Shown here: piece after piece, positions 31,074 through 38,895 of the stretch
Layout of the letters: each line of letters begins with the position of its first letter
How positions within the stretch are numbered: the stretch's first letter is position 1
Notes under the pieces: generated by a model
What the model saw: the letters and a program-made list of their open reading frames with translations, nothing else
Told to the model about the DNA's origin: nothing
Databases searched by the model: none
Made by a program: the position numbers and the translations under genes
Assembly: GCF_000716595.1 (NCBI RefSeq)
Contig: NZ_JNXC01000036.1
Location: 7,585-71,584 of the forward strand
DNA: 64,000 nucleotides
From: Saccharothrix sp. NRRL B-16314
GTDB lineage: Bacteria > Actinomycetota > Actinomycetes > Mycobacteriales > Pseudonocardiaceae
Direction: 5' to 3'

Positions 31074-31352
31074 TCACCCGCCGGTGAAGAGGCCGGCGAT
31101 CCACTGGCCGATGTTGGCGCCCGCGTTCGTGGTCACGGCCAGTCCGATGATCGCCAACGCGATGATGACACCGCCCAGGCGACGCATGACCCCGGCGTTG
31201 TCGCCCTTGCCGCCTCCCAGCCAGAGCAGCAGGAGGGCGACGGTCAGCAAGAGCAGCGGAACCAGGTTGTCGAGGATCCACTGGCGCAAGCCGCCTGTGC
31301 CGGGCGCGAGCGGTTGCTGCTGCGCGAGTGTTACCAGGGTCTGGGCGGTCAT
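31074..31352 (-). CDS. Small two-helix membrane protein, possible VirB2-like subunit
   Basis: This 92-residue protein has two hydrophobic helices separated by a short basic loop (LVPLLLLTVALLLLWLG, GKGDNAGVMRR, LGGVIIALAIIGLAVT). This hairpin with a small hydrophilic N-terminus is the size and topology of VirB2/TrbC pilins, though no signal cleavage site is obvious. It is the first gene of the minus-strand secretion operon and has a good AGGAG ribosome site seven bases before its ATG. Confidence 0.65.
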   Translation of the reverse strand: MTAQTLVTLAQQQPLAPGTGGLRQWILDNLVPLLLLTVALLLLWLGGGKGDNAGVMRRLGGVIIALAIIGLAVTTNAGANIGQWIAGLFTGG

Positions 31353-31734
31353 CTCGTACTCCTGAGTACGCAGGACTTCGCCGGGCGAGCCGAGGGGTGC
31401 CCGTCCGGTTGGTGCGCTATCGAGTAGAACACGTCTTCGTCACGAGGTGTATCGGTCGGCTAGCGGTGGGTAGATCAATAACCGTTCCCCTGGCAGTCGA
31501 TTACGTCTAATCTGGCCACGGACATCATGGTTCGGGGGAAGCCGGTGGAGAACCGACCTCTCCGGATTCTCCCGATTGCTGCGATAGTTCACCCGGCTGC
31601 GAACCCCCTGGTCACGCACAGTGTGCACGACCTCCAGCCCTCTGTCCGCCGGCCCTTCGGACTACCCCGTCCGGCCGAGCGTTCGAGCCCGAACGGACCG
31701 CAGCCCGACGTGACGACGCCGAGGAGGCTCGCCG
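31353..31734. promoter_or_regulatory. Divergent intergenic region of the secretion operon and the RHH-like gene
   Basis: No convincing gene is present in this stretch. It is less GC-rich around 31430-31510 (for example TCAATAACCG and GATTACGTCTAATC), as expected for promoters. The palindrome GCACAGTGTGC at 31616-31626 and the inverted pair GGTTC/GAACC at 31530-31553 are possible operators. It should hold the promoters for both directions. Confidence 0.5.
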
Positions 31735-32079
31735 ATGACCCAGCCGCCCGAGGCCGTGCCCGAACCAGCCGCCGGAGTGAACGAAATCACCGTCTCCGTG
31801 ACCGTCTCGGGCAATGATCAGGTTACCGGTGCGGACCGGCAAACCGGGCGGCGGGTGCAGCGGACCGTCAACTTCGACCAGGACGTGTTGGAGCGGGCGC
31901 GGGCGGCGGCGACCTACCTGGCGGCGTACGAGGGCGAGGCCGGGGTGCGGAGCCTGGCCGACATCGTCAACCCGGCCGTCGAGGCCTACGTGGCCGACCT
32001 CGAACGCCGCTACAACAACGGCGAGGCCTTCCGCCCGGTCTTCCGGATGCCCCCCGGCCGCCCCGCCCGCCGCACCTGA
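31735..32079 (+). CDS. Small ribbon-helix-helix-like DNA-binding protein
   Basis: This is a 114-residue protein. After a flexible acidic N-terminus, the segment VQRTVNFDQDVLERARAAA is followed by a long amphipathic helix (SLADIVNPAVEAYVADLERR). One strand and two helices are the pattern of ribbon-helix-helix regulators such as ParG/CopG-type centromere- or operator-binding proteins. A GAGGAGG ribosome site precedes the ATG. It is divergent from the secretion operon, so it is a plausible regulator of it or a partition-type accessory. A 22-bp repeat array follows its stop. Confidence 0.65.
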   Translation: MTQPPEAVPEPAAGVNEITVSVTVSGNDQVTGADRQTGRRVQRTVNFDQDVLERARAAATYLAAYEGEAGVRSLADIVNPAVEAYVADLERRYNNGEAFRPVFRMPPGRPARRT

Positions 32080-32081
32080 CC

Positions 32082-32245
32082 CCGCGAGTCCCACGCTCCC
32101 GTCGCGTGAGTCCTACGTTCAGAACGCGTGAGTCCTACGTTCGGGACGCGTGAGTCCTACGTTCGGGACGGGTGAGTCCTACGTTCGGGACGGGTGAGTC
32201 CTACGTTCGGGACACCCGAGTTCAACGCTCAGAACGCGCGAGTCG
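32082..32245. repeat. Tandem array of a 22-bp repeat
   Basis: Five head-to-tail units of 22 bp (core GTGAGTCCTACGTTC, consensus start GCGTGAGTCC) run from 32104 to 32213. They are followed by one type B unit (core GAGTTCAACGCTCAG) at 32214-32235 and flanked by degenerate copies. The array lies between convergent gene ends. The same two unit types occur near 2.9 kb in mirror-image form, so this is a dispersed intergenic family. Confidence 0.9.
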
Positions 32246-32277
32246 GGCTTCGAGGAGCGGACGGTGAAGCGCCGGAA

Positions 32278-32315
32278 GGGGCCCCTTCCCACCCCCAGGT
32301 GTGGAAGGGACCCCC
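32278..32315. terminator. Terminator hairpin after the DUF6345 gene
   Basis: The arms GGGGCCCCTTCCCAC and GTGGAAGGGACCCC form a long GC-rich stem with one bulge, 14 bases beyond the stop of the minus-strand DUF6345 gene. Confidence 0.65.
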
Positions 32316-32328
32316 TCGGTGCTGCGGG

Positions 32329-33939
32329 TCAGCTGGAGCCGGAGATGCGCCAGAAACCGCCGGTCGGCAGGGTGTCCGGTCCGACCGGGCCCTTGTTCCA
32401 GAAGTAGTCGTTGAAGTTGGCGAGCCCGCCGCTGCCGATCGGCCCCATGGTCGCCCACCGGACCTGCGCCGGCTGGGTGTCGATCGAGGCCTGCGCCCAC
32501 GCGCTGCGGACGTTCATCGGCTTGTTCCACCACAGGAACGGCGTCCGCACCAGGTAGTTGGCGAACCTCCCGCCGTGCACGCCGCTGTGGTACGACACGG
32601 TGTCGAAGCTGTTGATCTGGTGCAGCCCCTTGAACGACTTGCCCCAGCGCTGCGCCCAGCTCAGCCCGCCCGACGAGCTCTTCAGGATCGAGCAGGTGAA
32701 GAGGCTCATCCACTCGACGTCCCGGTTGCCCCAGCGCGCGTCGTTGTTGGACAGGAACGTGTCGGTGTTGCTGCTGCACCCGGCGAACGAGAAGCCGGTC
32801 GGCGAACCGTGCCCCTGCCAATACGTCATGTCCACGTCATCCGCGTACACGTGGTCGAGGCCGCCGAAGAACGCCGGGTCCTTGAAGTCCCGCTCCCACG
32901 CGTTGGCGTTGAGCCAGCTGAACTGCACCGGCACGCCGGCCGCGGTGAACCGGTTGTTGAACGCGGCCAGGTTGTTCCCCGTCAACGGCAGGCCCGAGCA
33001 CGACCCGGTGCCCTCGCTGCCGACGTCGATCCGGTTGGTCCACTGCGGGCTGACGGCGCTCTCCGAACGCGGCGGCTGCACCGGGTCCGGCTCCGGCAGC
33101 CGCGTGTCGAAGGTCGCGCCCACGATGACGGACTGGACGTCGGCGCCGTCGGCGTTGACACCGTCACAGCGGAACCCGGGCTCCAGCTTGTCGACCCGCG
33201 CGGACAACGCCGGCGCCTCGTAGACATAGGACACGCCGGTCGGCTTCACGCTCGACCCGAGCGCCTTCGCGCACCGATCCCGACCCTCGTCCAGGCTGAG
33301 CACCGGCACGGTGCCGACCTTGACCACGTCACGGGTGCTGTAGCTGAGGCCGGCGACGCCGCCCCGGCCGTCGAACGCGATCCTGATCTTGGCGCCGGGT
33401 CCTTCCAGCGGCACGCCGTCGAGGGTGAAGGCGAACGACACCGCGGTGTCCAGCGGCGCGGAGATCACCGGCTTGTCGTACGCGTCGACGACCTCGAACG
33501 TCGTCTGCTTGGCGGTCGGGGTGGCGTTGGCGGGCAGCAGGCCGATCCCGCGCAGGCTTTCGAGGGCCTTCTTGGTGGCGTCCTCGACGGGGATGGCGGT
33601 GAGGCGACGCAGGGCTTCGACGTCGAGCAGCGTCTGCGTGGTCTCGCTGCCGTCCTCGTCCGGCTTGCCCGCGCCCTTGTCCAGGCCGGGGACGTGCAGG
33701 TAGGTGGACTCGTCGGCGAACGCGACGGAGCCGTCGTCGGCCAGGTGGACGTCCTTGAGGCCGAACGCGCGTTGCAGGGCGGCGGCCTGGTCCGGGTTGA
33801 GCCCGGCGGACCGGACCCCGTACACCGGCAGCTCCGCCGATGCGGCCGTGGCGGTGGCGGCGGACCCGGTGATCGCCGCGGCACCCAACAGGCCGGTCAG
33901 GGCGAGCCAGGTGGTGGCGCGCCTCGTCGTAGTGGACAT
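32329..33939 (-). CDS. Secreted DUF6345-type protein, possible clan CD-like cysteine peptidase fold
   Basis: This 536-residue secreted protein has a signal peptide (basic start, hydrophobic core ALTGLLGAAAIT, AXA-type site near residue 35). Residues 40-280 are a propeptide-like region. The C-terminal domain carries YWQGHGSPTGF with H377 and WMSLFTCSIL with C416. A His-Gly followed some 40 residues later by a Cys after a hydrophobic strand is the arrangement of clan CD peptidases (caspase, gingipain), so catalysis is plausible but not shown. The ATG at 33939 has a GAGGAGGG ribosome site. It stands alone, with repeats and a terminator downstream. Confidence 0.75.
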   Translation of the reverse strand: MSTTTRRATTWLALTGLLGAAAITGSAATATAASAELPVYGVRSAGLNPDQAAALQRAFGLKDVHLADDGSVAFADESTYLHVPGLDKGAGKPDEDGSETTQTLLDVEALRRLTAIPVEDATKKALESLRGIGLLPANATPTAKQTTFEVVDAYDKPVISAPLDTAVSFAFTLDGVPLEGPGAKIRIAFDGRGGVAGLSYSTRDVVKVGTVPVLSLDEGRDRCAKALGSSVKPTGVSYVYEAPALSARVDKLEPGFRCDGVNADGADVQSVIVGATFDTRLPEPDPVQPPRSESAVSPQWTNRIDVGSEGTGSCSGLPLTGNNLAAFNNRFTAAGVPVQFSWLNANAWERDFKDPAFFGGLDHVYADDVDMTYWQGHGSPTGFSFAGCSSNTDTFLSNNDARWGNRDVEWMSLFTCSILKSSSGGLSWAQRWGKSFKGLHQINSFDTVSYHSGVHGGRFANYLVRTPFLWWNKPMNVRSAWAQASIDTQPAQVRWATMGPIGSGGLANFNDYFWNKGPVGPDTLPTGGFWRISGSS

Positions 33940-34652
33940 GGGATTCCCTCCTCGTGGTACCGCGGGGCAGGGCCCGTGGTCTGCGAGGAGGATCGGCACC
34001 GGGCCGGGTTGATACGAGGAACCACTCGAACGGCCTCACTTGTGTAACAACGTTGGCGCGCAAGGGATTTACCAGGCGGACAGGTAGGTCGATCGGACTG
34101 GGCCGCGGGTCACGCCGGGCCGGATTGTCGGACCCTGCCGGCAGAATGAAGATCAGGGGTCCCCCTGGAGAGGACCCCTGCGAAGCGTTCGATCGGTGGA
34201 GGGTGTGGGCTGTCGGGCCGGGGGGCGCTGGGGTCTCGGCGAGGAGCGCGGGGCCGAGGAGGTTCCTGCGGGCCAAGCGGCTCGGGGCGGGTTGGGCCGG
34301 GCGGGGGCCGGTGGGCCACGCGTCGGAGGGCGGGAGCCGGGGTACGACGGCCGCGACTGACTGGCGGACACCACACACTGGAGACGAGAGCCGGGATACG
34401 ACGACCCCGAGTGACTGGCGGACACCGCGCAACGGGGGCGAGACCGGGCCGAGGGGAACCGGTGGATCACGCACGGGAAGCCGAGAGCCGAAGGGCGGTG
34501 CCTGGAAGGATCGGCGAACCGGGCAACAGGAGCCGACGGCCAGGTAGCCGGAACCGAAGGCAGGCACCGGCAACTGGAGGCAGGCACCGGCAACCGAAGG
34601 CCACGGAGCGGGAGCCGAGGCCTGGAGGAGCCGGCAGGGACCGGCTGGATCG
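33940..34652. other. Long non-coding region with G-rich low-complexity sequence and a hairpin
   Basis: No convincing gene is seen in these 713 bases. The part next to the DUF6345 start probably holds its promoter. A hairpin with arms AGGGGTCC and GGACCCCT lies at 34155-34179. From 34180 to rnpB the plus strand is G/A-rich and contains short repeats. Long frames exist on the minus strand but follow the repeats and show no normal codon pattern. Confidence 0.6.
34332..34438. repeat. Tandem 54-bp imperfect repeat
   Basis: Two copies beginning AGCCGGG and sharing GACTGGCGGACACC are offset by 54 bases in the non-coding stretch next to rnpB. A second small repeat (GGCAGGCACCGGCAAC) occurs near 34560-34590. 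Confidence 0.6.
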
Positions 34653-35061
34653 GGCGGATGAGTCGGCATGTAAGCCGGATTCTGTTCCCGGGTGCCTTGC
34701 GGCGGTCCCGTTCGGCGGCCATCCATCTCGGCCTGCCGTTGCCGACAGGCTCTTGCGGCCTACCCGCAGGCATCGGGCGGGCCGCCCTCGATCGCCTGCG
34801 CAGGTGCCCGGAGGCACCCTCTTGGCCTTGCTCCGGGTGGGGTTTACCTAGCCGCTCCCGTCACCGGGAGCGCTGGTGGTCTCTTACACCACCGTTTCAC
34901 CCTTACCCCGGCTCGCGCCGAGGCGGTCTGTTCTCTGTGGCACTGTCCCGAGGGTCGCCCCTGGTTGCCGTTGACAACCACCCTGCCCTGTGGAGTCCGG
35001 ACTTTCCTCGGCGACGGATCGGAATCCGTCGACGCGGCCGCCCTGCCGACTCATCCGCCCC
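34653..35061 (-). ncRNA. rnpB: RNase P RNA, bacterial class A
   Basis: This is the catalytic RNA that removes 5' leaders from pre-tRNAs. The universally conserved P4-region sequence GAGGAAAGTCCGGAC is read on the minus strand from 35009 to 34995, and the 3' conserved ACAGAATCCGGCTTA lies near 34671-34686. The ends pair as GGATGAGTCGGCA with TGCCGACTCATCC, forming helix P1. The segment GTAAGGGTGAAACGGTG is the expected P9-P11 region. The length of about 409 nt fits actinobacteria. Exact ends are estimated from P1. Confidence 0.95.
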
Positions 35062-35126
35062 ACCAGGATACCGGCGTGTTCCCAGGCCGTGGCACCAGGC
35101 CGGTCCCCGGAGCGGACTGCGCGGAC

Positions 35127-36239
35127 CTATGCCAGGTGCGACGTGTCGTTGACCAGCCGCACGGAGGCGTGCCCGTCGGGGTAGAACTCGACCACCGACA
35201 ACGACGCCAGGTCCAGGTGCAGCCGGAACAGCAGGGACGGGCCGACGTCCAAGCCCATCCGCAGCAACGACTTGATCGGCGTGACGTGGCTGACCACGAC
35301 GACGTTGGCACCGCCGAACCGGGACACGACGGCGTTGCGCGCCCGCCGCACCCGGTGGTGCACCTGGTCGAAGCTCTCGCCACCCGGCGCGGGCACGGAC
35401 GGGTCGCCGAGCCACCGCCGGTGCACGTCGGGGTCGCGTTCGGCGGCTTCGGCGAAGGTCAGGCCCTCCCACGCGCCGAAGTCGGTCTCGATCAGGTCCT
35501 CGTCCACCGCGACCTCGACCCCGGTGGCCGCCGCGACGGCCCGCGCCGTCTCCTGGGCCCGCGCCAACGGGGACGCCACCACCGCGCTCAGGCCTTCGAT
35601 CTTCGCCAGCCGACGTGCCGCGGCCTCGGCCTGCCCGCGCCCGATGTCGGTCAACGGCGGGTTGCCGCGCCCGGAGTACCGGCGGGCCACCGACAGCTCG
35701 GTCTGCCCGTGCCGCAGCAGGTACAGCCGCGTCGGCTCACCGACCGCGCCCGTCCACGACGTGGGTGACTGCGTCGCCGCCACGTCCGGCTGCTGGGGCT
35801 CCGGCCGCGCCGCTGTCTGCTTCTCCGGCCGCGCCACGCCCGCCTGCTCGTCCATCGCCTGGTTCGCCAGCCGGTCCGCGCGCTGGTTGCGCTCGCGCGG
35901 GATCCACTCGTAGCCCACCCGGTCGAACGCCCGCGCCAGCTCACGGGCCTGCGCGACCAGCGGCTGCATGGACGGGTGCTTCACCTTCCACCGGCCGGAC
36001 ATCTGCTCGACCACGAGCTTGGAGTCCATCCGCACGTCGACCTCGGACGCGCCGACCTCCGCCGCCGCCCGCAGGCCCGCGAGGAGCCCTTGGTACTCGG
36101 CGACGTTGTTGGTCGCGACCCCGATGCCCTCGGACCGCTCGGCCACGACCGCGCCGGACTCGTCCAGCACCACGGCCCCGTACCCGGCGGGCCCGGGGTT
36201 GCCGCGCGAGCCGCCGTCGGCCTCGACGACGACCCTCAC
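35127..36239 (-). CDS. rnhC: Bifunctional RNase HI/histidine acid phosphatase
   Basis: This 370-residue two-domain protein has an N-terminal RNase HI domain (residues 1-135) that degrades RNA in RNA-DNA hybrids, with VEADGGSRGNPGPAGYGAV, VAEYQGLLAGL, and the Asp in VRMDSKLVVEQM. The C-terminal phosphoglycerate-mutase-like phosphatase (about 170-370) has LYLLRHGQTELS and the second His in VVVVSHVTPIK; in mycobacteria this half has alpha-ribazole phosphatase activity for B12 synthesis. It corresponds to Rv2228c. The GTG at 36239 overlaps the stop of the upstream zinc-ribbon gene. Confidence 0.93.
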   Translation of the reverse strand: MRVVVEADGGSRGNPGPAGYGAVVLDESGAVVAERSEGIGVATNNVAEYQGLLAGLRAAAEVGASEVDVRMDSKLVVEQMSGRWKVKHPSMQPLVAQARELARAFDRVGYEWIPRERNQRADRLANQAMDEQAGVARPEKQTAARPEPQQPDVAATQSPTSWTGAVGEPTRLYLLRHGQTELSVARRYSGRGNPPLTDIGRGQAEAAARRLAKIEGLSAVVASPLARAQETARAVAAATGVEVAVDEDLIETDFGAWEGLTFAEAAERDPDVHRRWLGDPSVPAPGGESFDQVHHRVRRARNAVVSRFGGANVVVVSHVTPIKSLLRMGLDVGPSLLFRLHLDLASLSVVEFYPDGHASVRLVNDTSHLA

Positions 36240-36973
36240 AGACCCGATTCCCCGGTCCGCACCATGATCGCGCCGCACTCCTCGCACTGGATGACCTCGT
36301 CCGGCGCTGCTTCCTTGATCTGGGCGAACGCGTTGCGGTCGAGTTCGATGCGGCACGCGCCGCAGCGGCGTGACTGGAGCAGCGCCGCGCCGATGCCCTT
36401 GTGCGTGCGCACCCGGTCGTACAGCGCGAGCAGCGGCGCGGTGAACTGGCCGACCATGAGCTTGCGGTCGGCGGCGCGCTTGGTCTCGGTCGACTCCAGG
36501 TCGGCCAACGCGCTGTCCCGGCGGCGCGCGGCGTCGGACATCGCCTCCTGGGCCTTGTCCAGGGCGACCCGGGCGTGCTGGCCGTCCGCTTCGACGGCTT
36601 CGCGGCGTTCCATGAGCTCCAGCAGGTCGTCCTCCAGCGCGCCGCGGCGGCGGCCGAGGGTGGCCAGCTCGTGCTCCAGGTCGGTCAGCTGCTTGGCGCC
36701 GACGGTGCCCTCGCGGAGCAGCTTGCGGTCGCGCTCCTCGCGGGCGCGGACCTGGTCGATCTCGGTCTCCTGCCGCTTGACCTCGCGGTTCAGGTCGCCG
36801 AGCGTGGTCTCGATCGTGGTCAGCGCGTCCTGCTTGGCGCGGAACTGCTTCTCCGCCTCGGCGATCTCCGCGATCTCGGGCAGCGTGCGGCGTCGATGGA
36901 GGACGCGCGACAGTTCGGCGTCGACCTGCGCGAGGTCGAGCAGCCTGCGCTGCACGGCGGGATCGGCTTTCAC
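36236..36973 (-). CDS. C4-type zinc ribbon coiled-coil protein (CT398/Rv2229c family)
   Basis: This 245-residue protein is a long helical coiled coil (residues 1-185; LEHELATLGRRRGALEDDLL) followed by a C4 zinc ribbon (CGACRIEL then CEECGAIM). Members of this family act as adaptor or regulatory proteins; the chlamydial relative CT398/CdsZ binds sigma-54 and secretion components. The actinobacterial role is unknown. The GTG at 36973 has AGGAGG upstream. It overlaps the next gene by four bases on both sides, as in the M. tuberculosis block. Confidence 0.9.
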   Translation of the reverse strand: MKADPAVQRRLLDLAQVDAELSRVLHRRRTLPEIAEIAEAEKQFRAKQDALTTIETTLGDLNREVKRQETEIDQVRAREERDRKLLREGTVGAKQLTDLEHELATLGRRRGALEDDLLELMERREAVEADGQHARVALDKAQEAMSDAARRRDSALADLESTETKRAADRKLMVGQFTAPLLALYDRVRTHKGIGAALLQSRRCGACRIELDRNAFAQIKEAAPDEVIQCEECGAIMVRTGESGL

Positions 36974-37845
36974 TGGGATGATCCTCCTGTTCGGCTCGTC
37001 ACGCCGACGGTCCACGGGTCGGTCCGGCGGGTCGAGACGAGGACTTCGACCGTACCGCCGAGCGCGGCGCGCACGACGTCTGCAGCCTGTCCGCACCACG
37101 GCCACTCACTGGCCCAGTGCGCGACGTCGACCAGTGCCGGGCCGCCCGCGGCCAGGTGCTCGCCCGCCGGGTGGTGGCGCAGGTCGGCGGTGACGTAGGC
37201 GTCGACGCCGGCGCGGGACGCGGCGGCCAGGTAGCTGTCGCCCGCGCCGCCGCACACCGCCACCCGCCGGACGGGTCGATCGGGGTCGCCCGCCGAGCGC
37301 ACGCCCCACGCCGTCGCGGGCAGGGCGTCGGCGACGCGGCGGGTGAACCGGTGCAGCGGTTCGGGCCGGTCCAGCTCGCCGATCCGGCCGATGCCGGTGC
37401 GTGAGTCAGTGCGTGAGTCGGTGTCGGTGCGTGAGTCGGTGTGTGAGTCGGTGTCGGGGTGGGGCACGAGCGGGCCGGTGACGCGCAGGCCGATGGCCTG
37501 GGCCAGGGCGTCCGAGACGCCGGGGTTGGCCGTGTCGGCGTTGGTGTGCGCGGTGTAGAGGGCGACGCCGGACCGGATGAGCCGGTGGACCAGCCCGCCC
37601 TTCGGGTCGTCGGCGGGCACGCCGGTGACGCCGCGCAGCATCAGCGGGTGGTGCGCCACCAGGAGTTGCGCGCCCACCTCCAGCGCCTCGTCCACTGTGG
37701 ACTCGACCGGGTCGACGCAGAACAGCACCCTGGACACCGGTTCGGCGCGGTCGCCGCAGACCAGGCCCACGGCGTCCCAGGACTCGGCGGTCGCGGGCGG
37801 GTAGGCGGCCTCCAGGGCTGCCAGCACGTCGCCGAGCGTCGTCAC
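36970..37845 (-). CDS. Nif3-like dinuclear metal-centre protein
   Basis: This 291-residue protein is of the NIF3/YbgI family, a toroidal dinuclear metal protein once annotated as GTP cyclohydrolase type 1 type 2. It has metal ligands in LLVAHHPLMLRG, the Asp/His in TAHTNADTANPG and the C-terminal DVAHWASEWP. Between the two halves is an in-frame insertion of about 18 residues of DSHTDSRTDTDSRTD type, encoded by a GTGAGTC-rich minisatellite, where relatives have only a short loop. It corresponds to Rv2230c and overlaps both neighbours by four bases. Confidence 0.9.
   Translation of the reverse strand: MTTLGDVLAALEAAYPPATAESWDAVGLVCGDRAEPVSRVLFCVDPVESTVDEALEVGAQLLVAHHPLMLRGVTGVPADDPKGGLVHRLIRSGVALYTAHTNADTANPGVSDALAQAIGLRVTGPLVPHPDTDSHTDSRTDTDSRTDSRTGIGRIGELDRPEPLHRFTRRVADALPATAWGVRSAGDPDRPVRRVAVCGGAGDSYLAAASRAGVDAYVTADLRHHPAGEHLAAGGPALVDVAHWASEWPWCGQAADVVRAALGGTVEVLVSTRRTDPWTVGVTSRTGGSSQ
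37399..37458. repeat. In-frame minisatellite within the Nif3-like gene
   Basis: Four or five copies of (GT)GCGTGAGTC(G/A)GT with interspersed GTGTCG give an in-frame Asp-Ser-Arg-Thr repeat. The unit shares GCGTGAGTC with the 22-bp intergenic repeats at 2.9 and 32.1 kb. Confidence 0.8.
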
Positions 37846-38885
37846 CGCTCCTCCAGCACCACTCGCAGGGCGTCCACAAGGGACGCGAACTCCCCGGGCG
37901 CGCGGACCGCGACCCGCAGGTGGTCGGGGGTCAGGCCGGGGAACGTGTCACCGCGCCGCACCGCGATCCCCTTGTCCCGCAACGCTTGCCGCACCCGTTC
38001 ACCCTCGGGCACGCGCAGCAGCACGAACGGCGCGTCGGGCGGCACGACCACGAGGTCACCGAGCTGGGACACGGCGTGCGCGGTGTGCTCACGCGCCTCA
38101 CGCGCCAACGCCTCTGCCTCGGCCACGGCGTCCGGCTCGCAGCACGCGACGACGGCCTCCAGCACCAGGCTGCCCACCGGCCACTGGGGACGCGGCAGGG
38201 CGAGCCGGGCCAGCAGCTCCGGCGCGCCGAGCAGGTAGCCCGCGCGCAGACCCGCGAGCCCCCACGTCTTGGTCAGGCTCCGCAGCACCAGCAGACCCGG
38301 CACGTCGGCGCGGCCGGCGAGCGACTCCGGCTCACCGGGGATCGTGTCGGCGAACGCCTCGTCCACCACCAGCACCCGACCGGGCCTGCTCAGCGAGGCC
38401 ACGACCGCCGCCGGGTGCAGCACGGACGTCGGGTTGGTCGGGTTGCCGAGCACGACCAGGTCGGCTTCCTCCGGCACCAGTTCGGGCCGCAGCGCGTAGT
38501 CGTCCTCGGGCCACAGCTGCACCCGGTGCACGGGCACGCCCGCGTCCCGCAACGCCACCTCGGGCTCGGTGAACGACGGGTGCACCACCGCGGCCAGGCA
38601 CGGGTGCAGGTTCGGCAGCAGCGCGAACCCCTCCGCGGCACCGTTGAGCACCAGGACCTCGTCGGCGGCACGGCCGTGCCTCGCCGCGACGGCTTGACGG
38701 GCGCGTTCTTCGGCGGCGGCAGACGGGTAGGAGCCGAGGTCGTCCAGCGCGGCGACCAGCCGGTCGCGCAGCCACGCGGGCGGCGCGGGCAGCCGCACGT
38801 TCACCGCGAAGTCCGCGAGTCCGGGCGCGGCGTCGACGTCCCCGTGGTGGCGCAGGAGCGCCCGGCCGGAATCCTGGCTGGTCAT
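37842..38885 (-). CDS. cobC: CobC-like PLP-dependent aminotransferase/threonine-phosphate decarboxylase
   Basis: This 347-residue fold-type I PLP enzyme resembles CobC/CobD-type L-threonine-O-3-phosphate decarboxylase, which supplies aminopropanol phosphate for cobalamin, and also histidinol-phosphate aminotransferases. It has NGAAEGFALL, LGNPTNPTSV (PLP-binding Asn), VVDEAFAD and the Schiff-base Lys in SLTKTWGLAGLRAGY. A C-terminal Arg for the substrate carboxylate or phosphate is in LRVAVRAP. It corresponds to Rv2231c. Neighbouring RNase H/phosphatase and CobD genes also point to B12. It starts at 38885 and overlaps the Nif3-like gene. Confidence 0.85.
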   Translation of the reverse strand: MTSQDSGRALLRHHGDVDAAPGLADFAVNVRLPAPPAWLRDRLVAALDDLGSYPSAAAEERARQAVAARHGRAADEVLVLNGAAEGFALLPNLHPCLAAVVHPSFTEPEVALRDAGVPVHRVQLWPEDDYALRPELVPEEADLVVLGNPTNPTSVLHPAAVVASLSRPGRVLVVDEAFADTIPGEPESLAGRADVPGLLVLRSLTKTWGLAGLRAGYLLGAPELLARLALPRPQWPVGSLVLEAVVACCEPDAVAEAEALAREAREHTAHAVSQLGDLVVVPPDAPFVLLRVPEGERVRQALRDKGIAVRRGDTFPGLTPDHLRVAVRAPGEFASLVDALRVVLEER

Positions 38886-38895
38886 CGCCGCGAGT

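Noticed and set aside
32082..32245. CRISPR array
   Set aside because: The 22-bp units are directly adjacent with no unique spacers, and there are no cas genes.
23623..32245. Integrative conjugative element with ends in the window
   Set aside because: No integrase, relaxase, tRNA target or paired att repeats were found; the flanking repeats are not matching ends of an element.
33329..34726. Minus-strand frame of 465 codons reaching from the DUF6345 gene into rnpB
   Set aside because: It overlaps two well-supported features, contains repeats from the non-coding DNA and has Pro/Ser/Arg low complexity.
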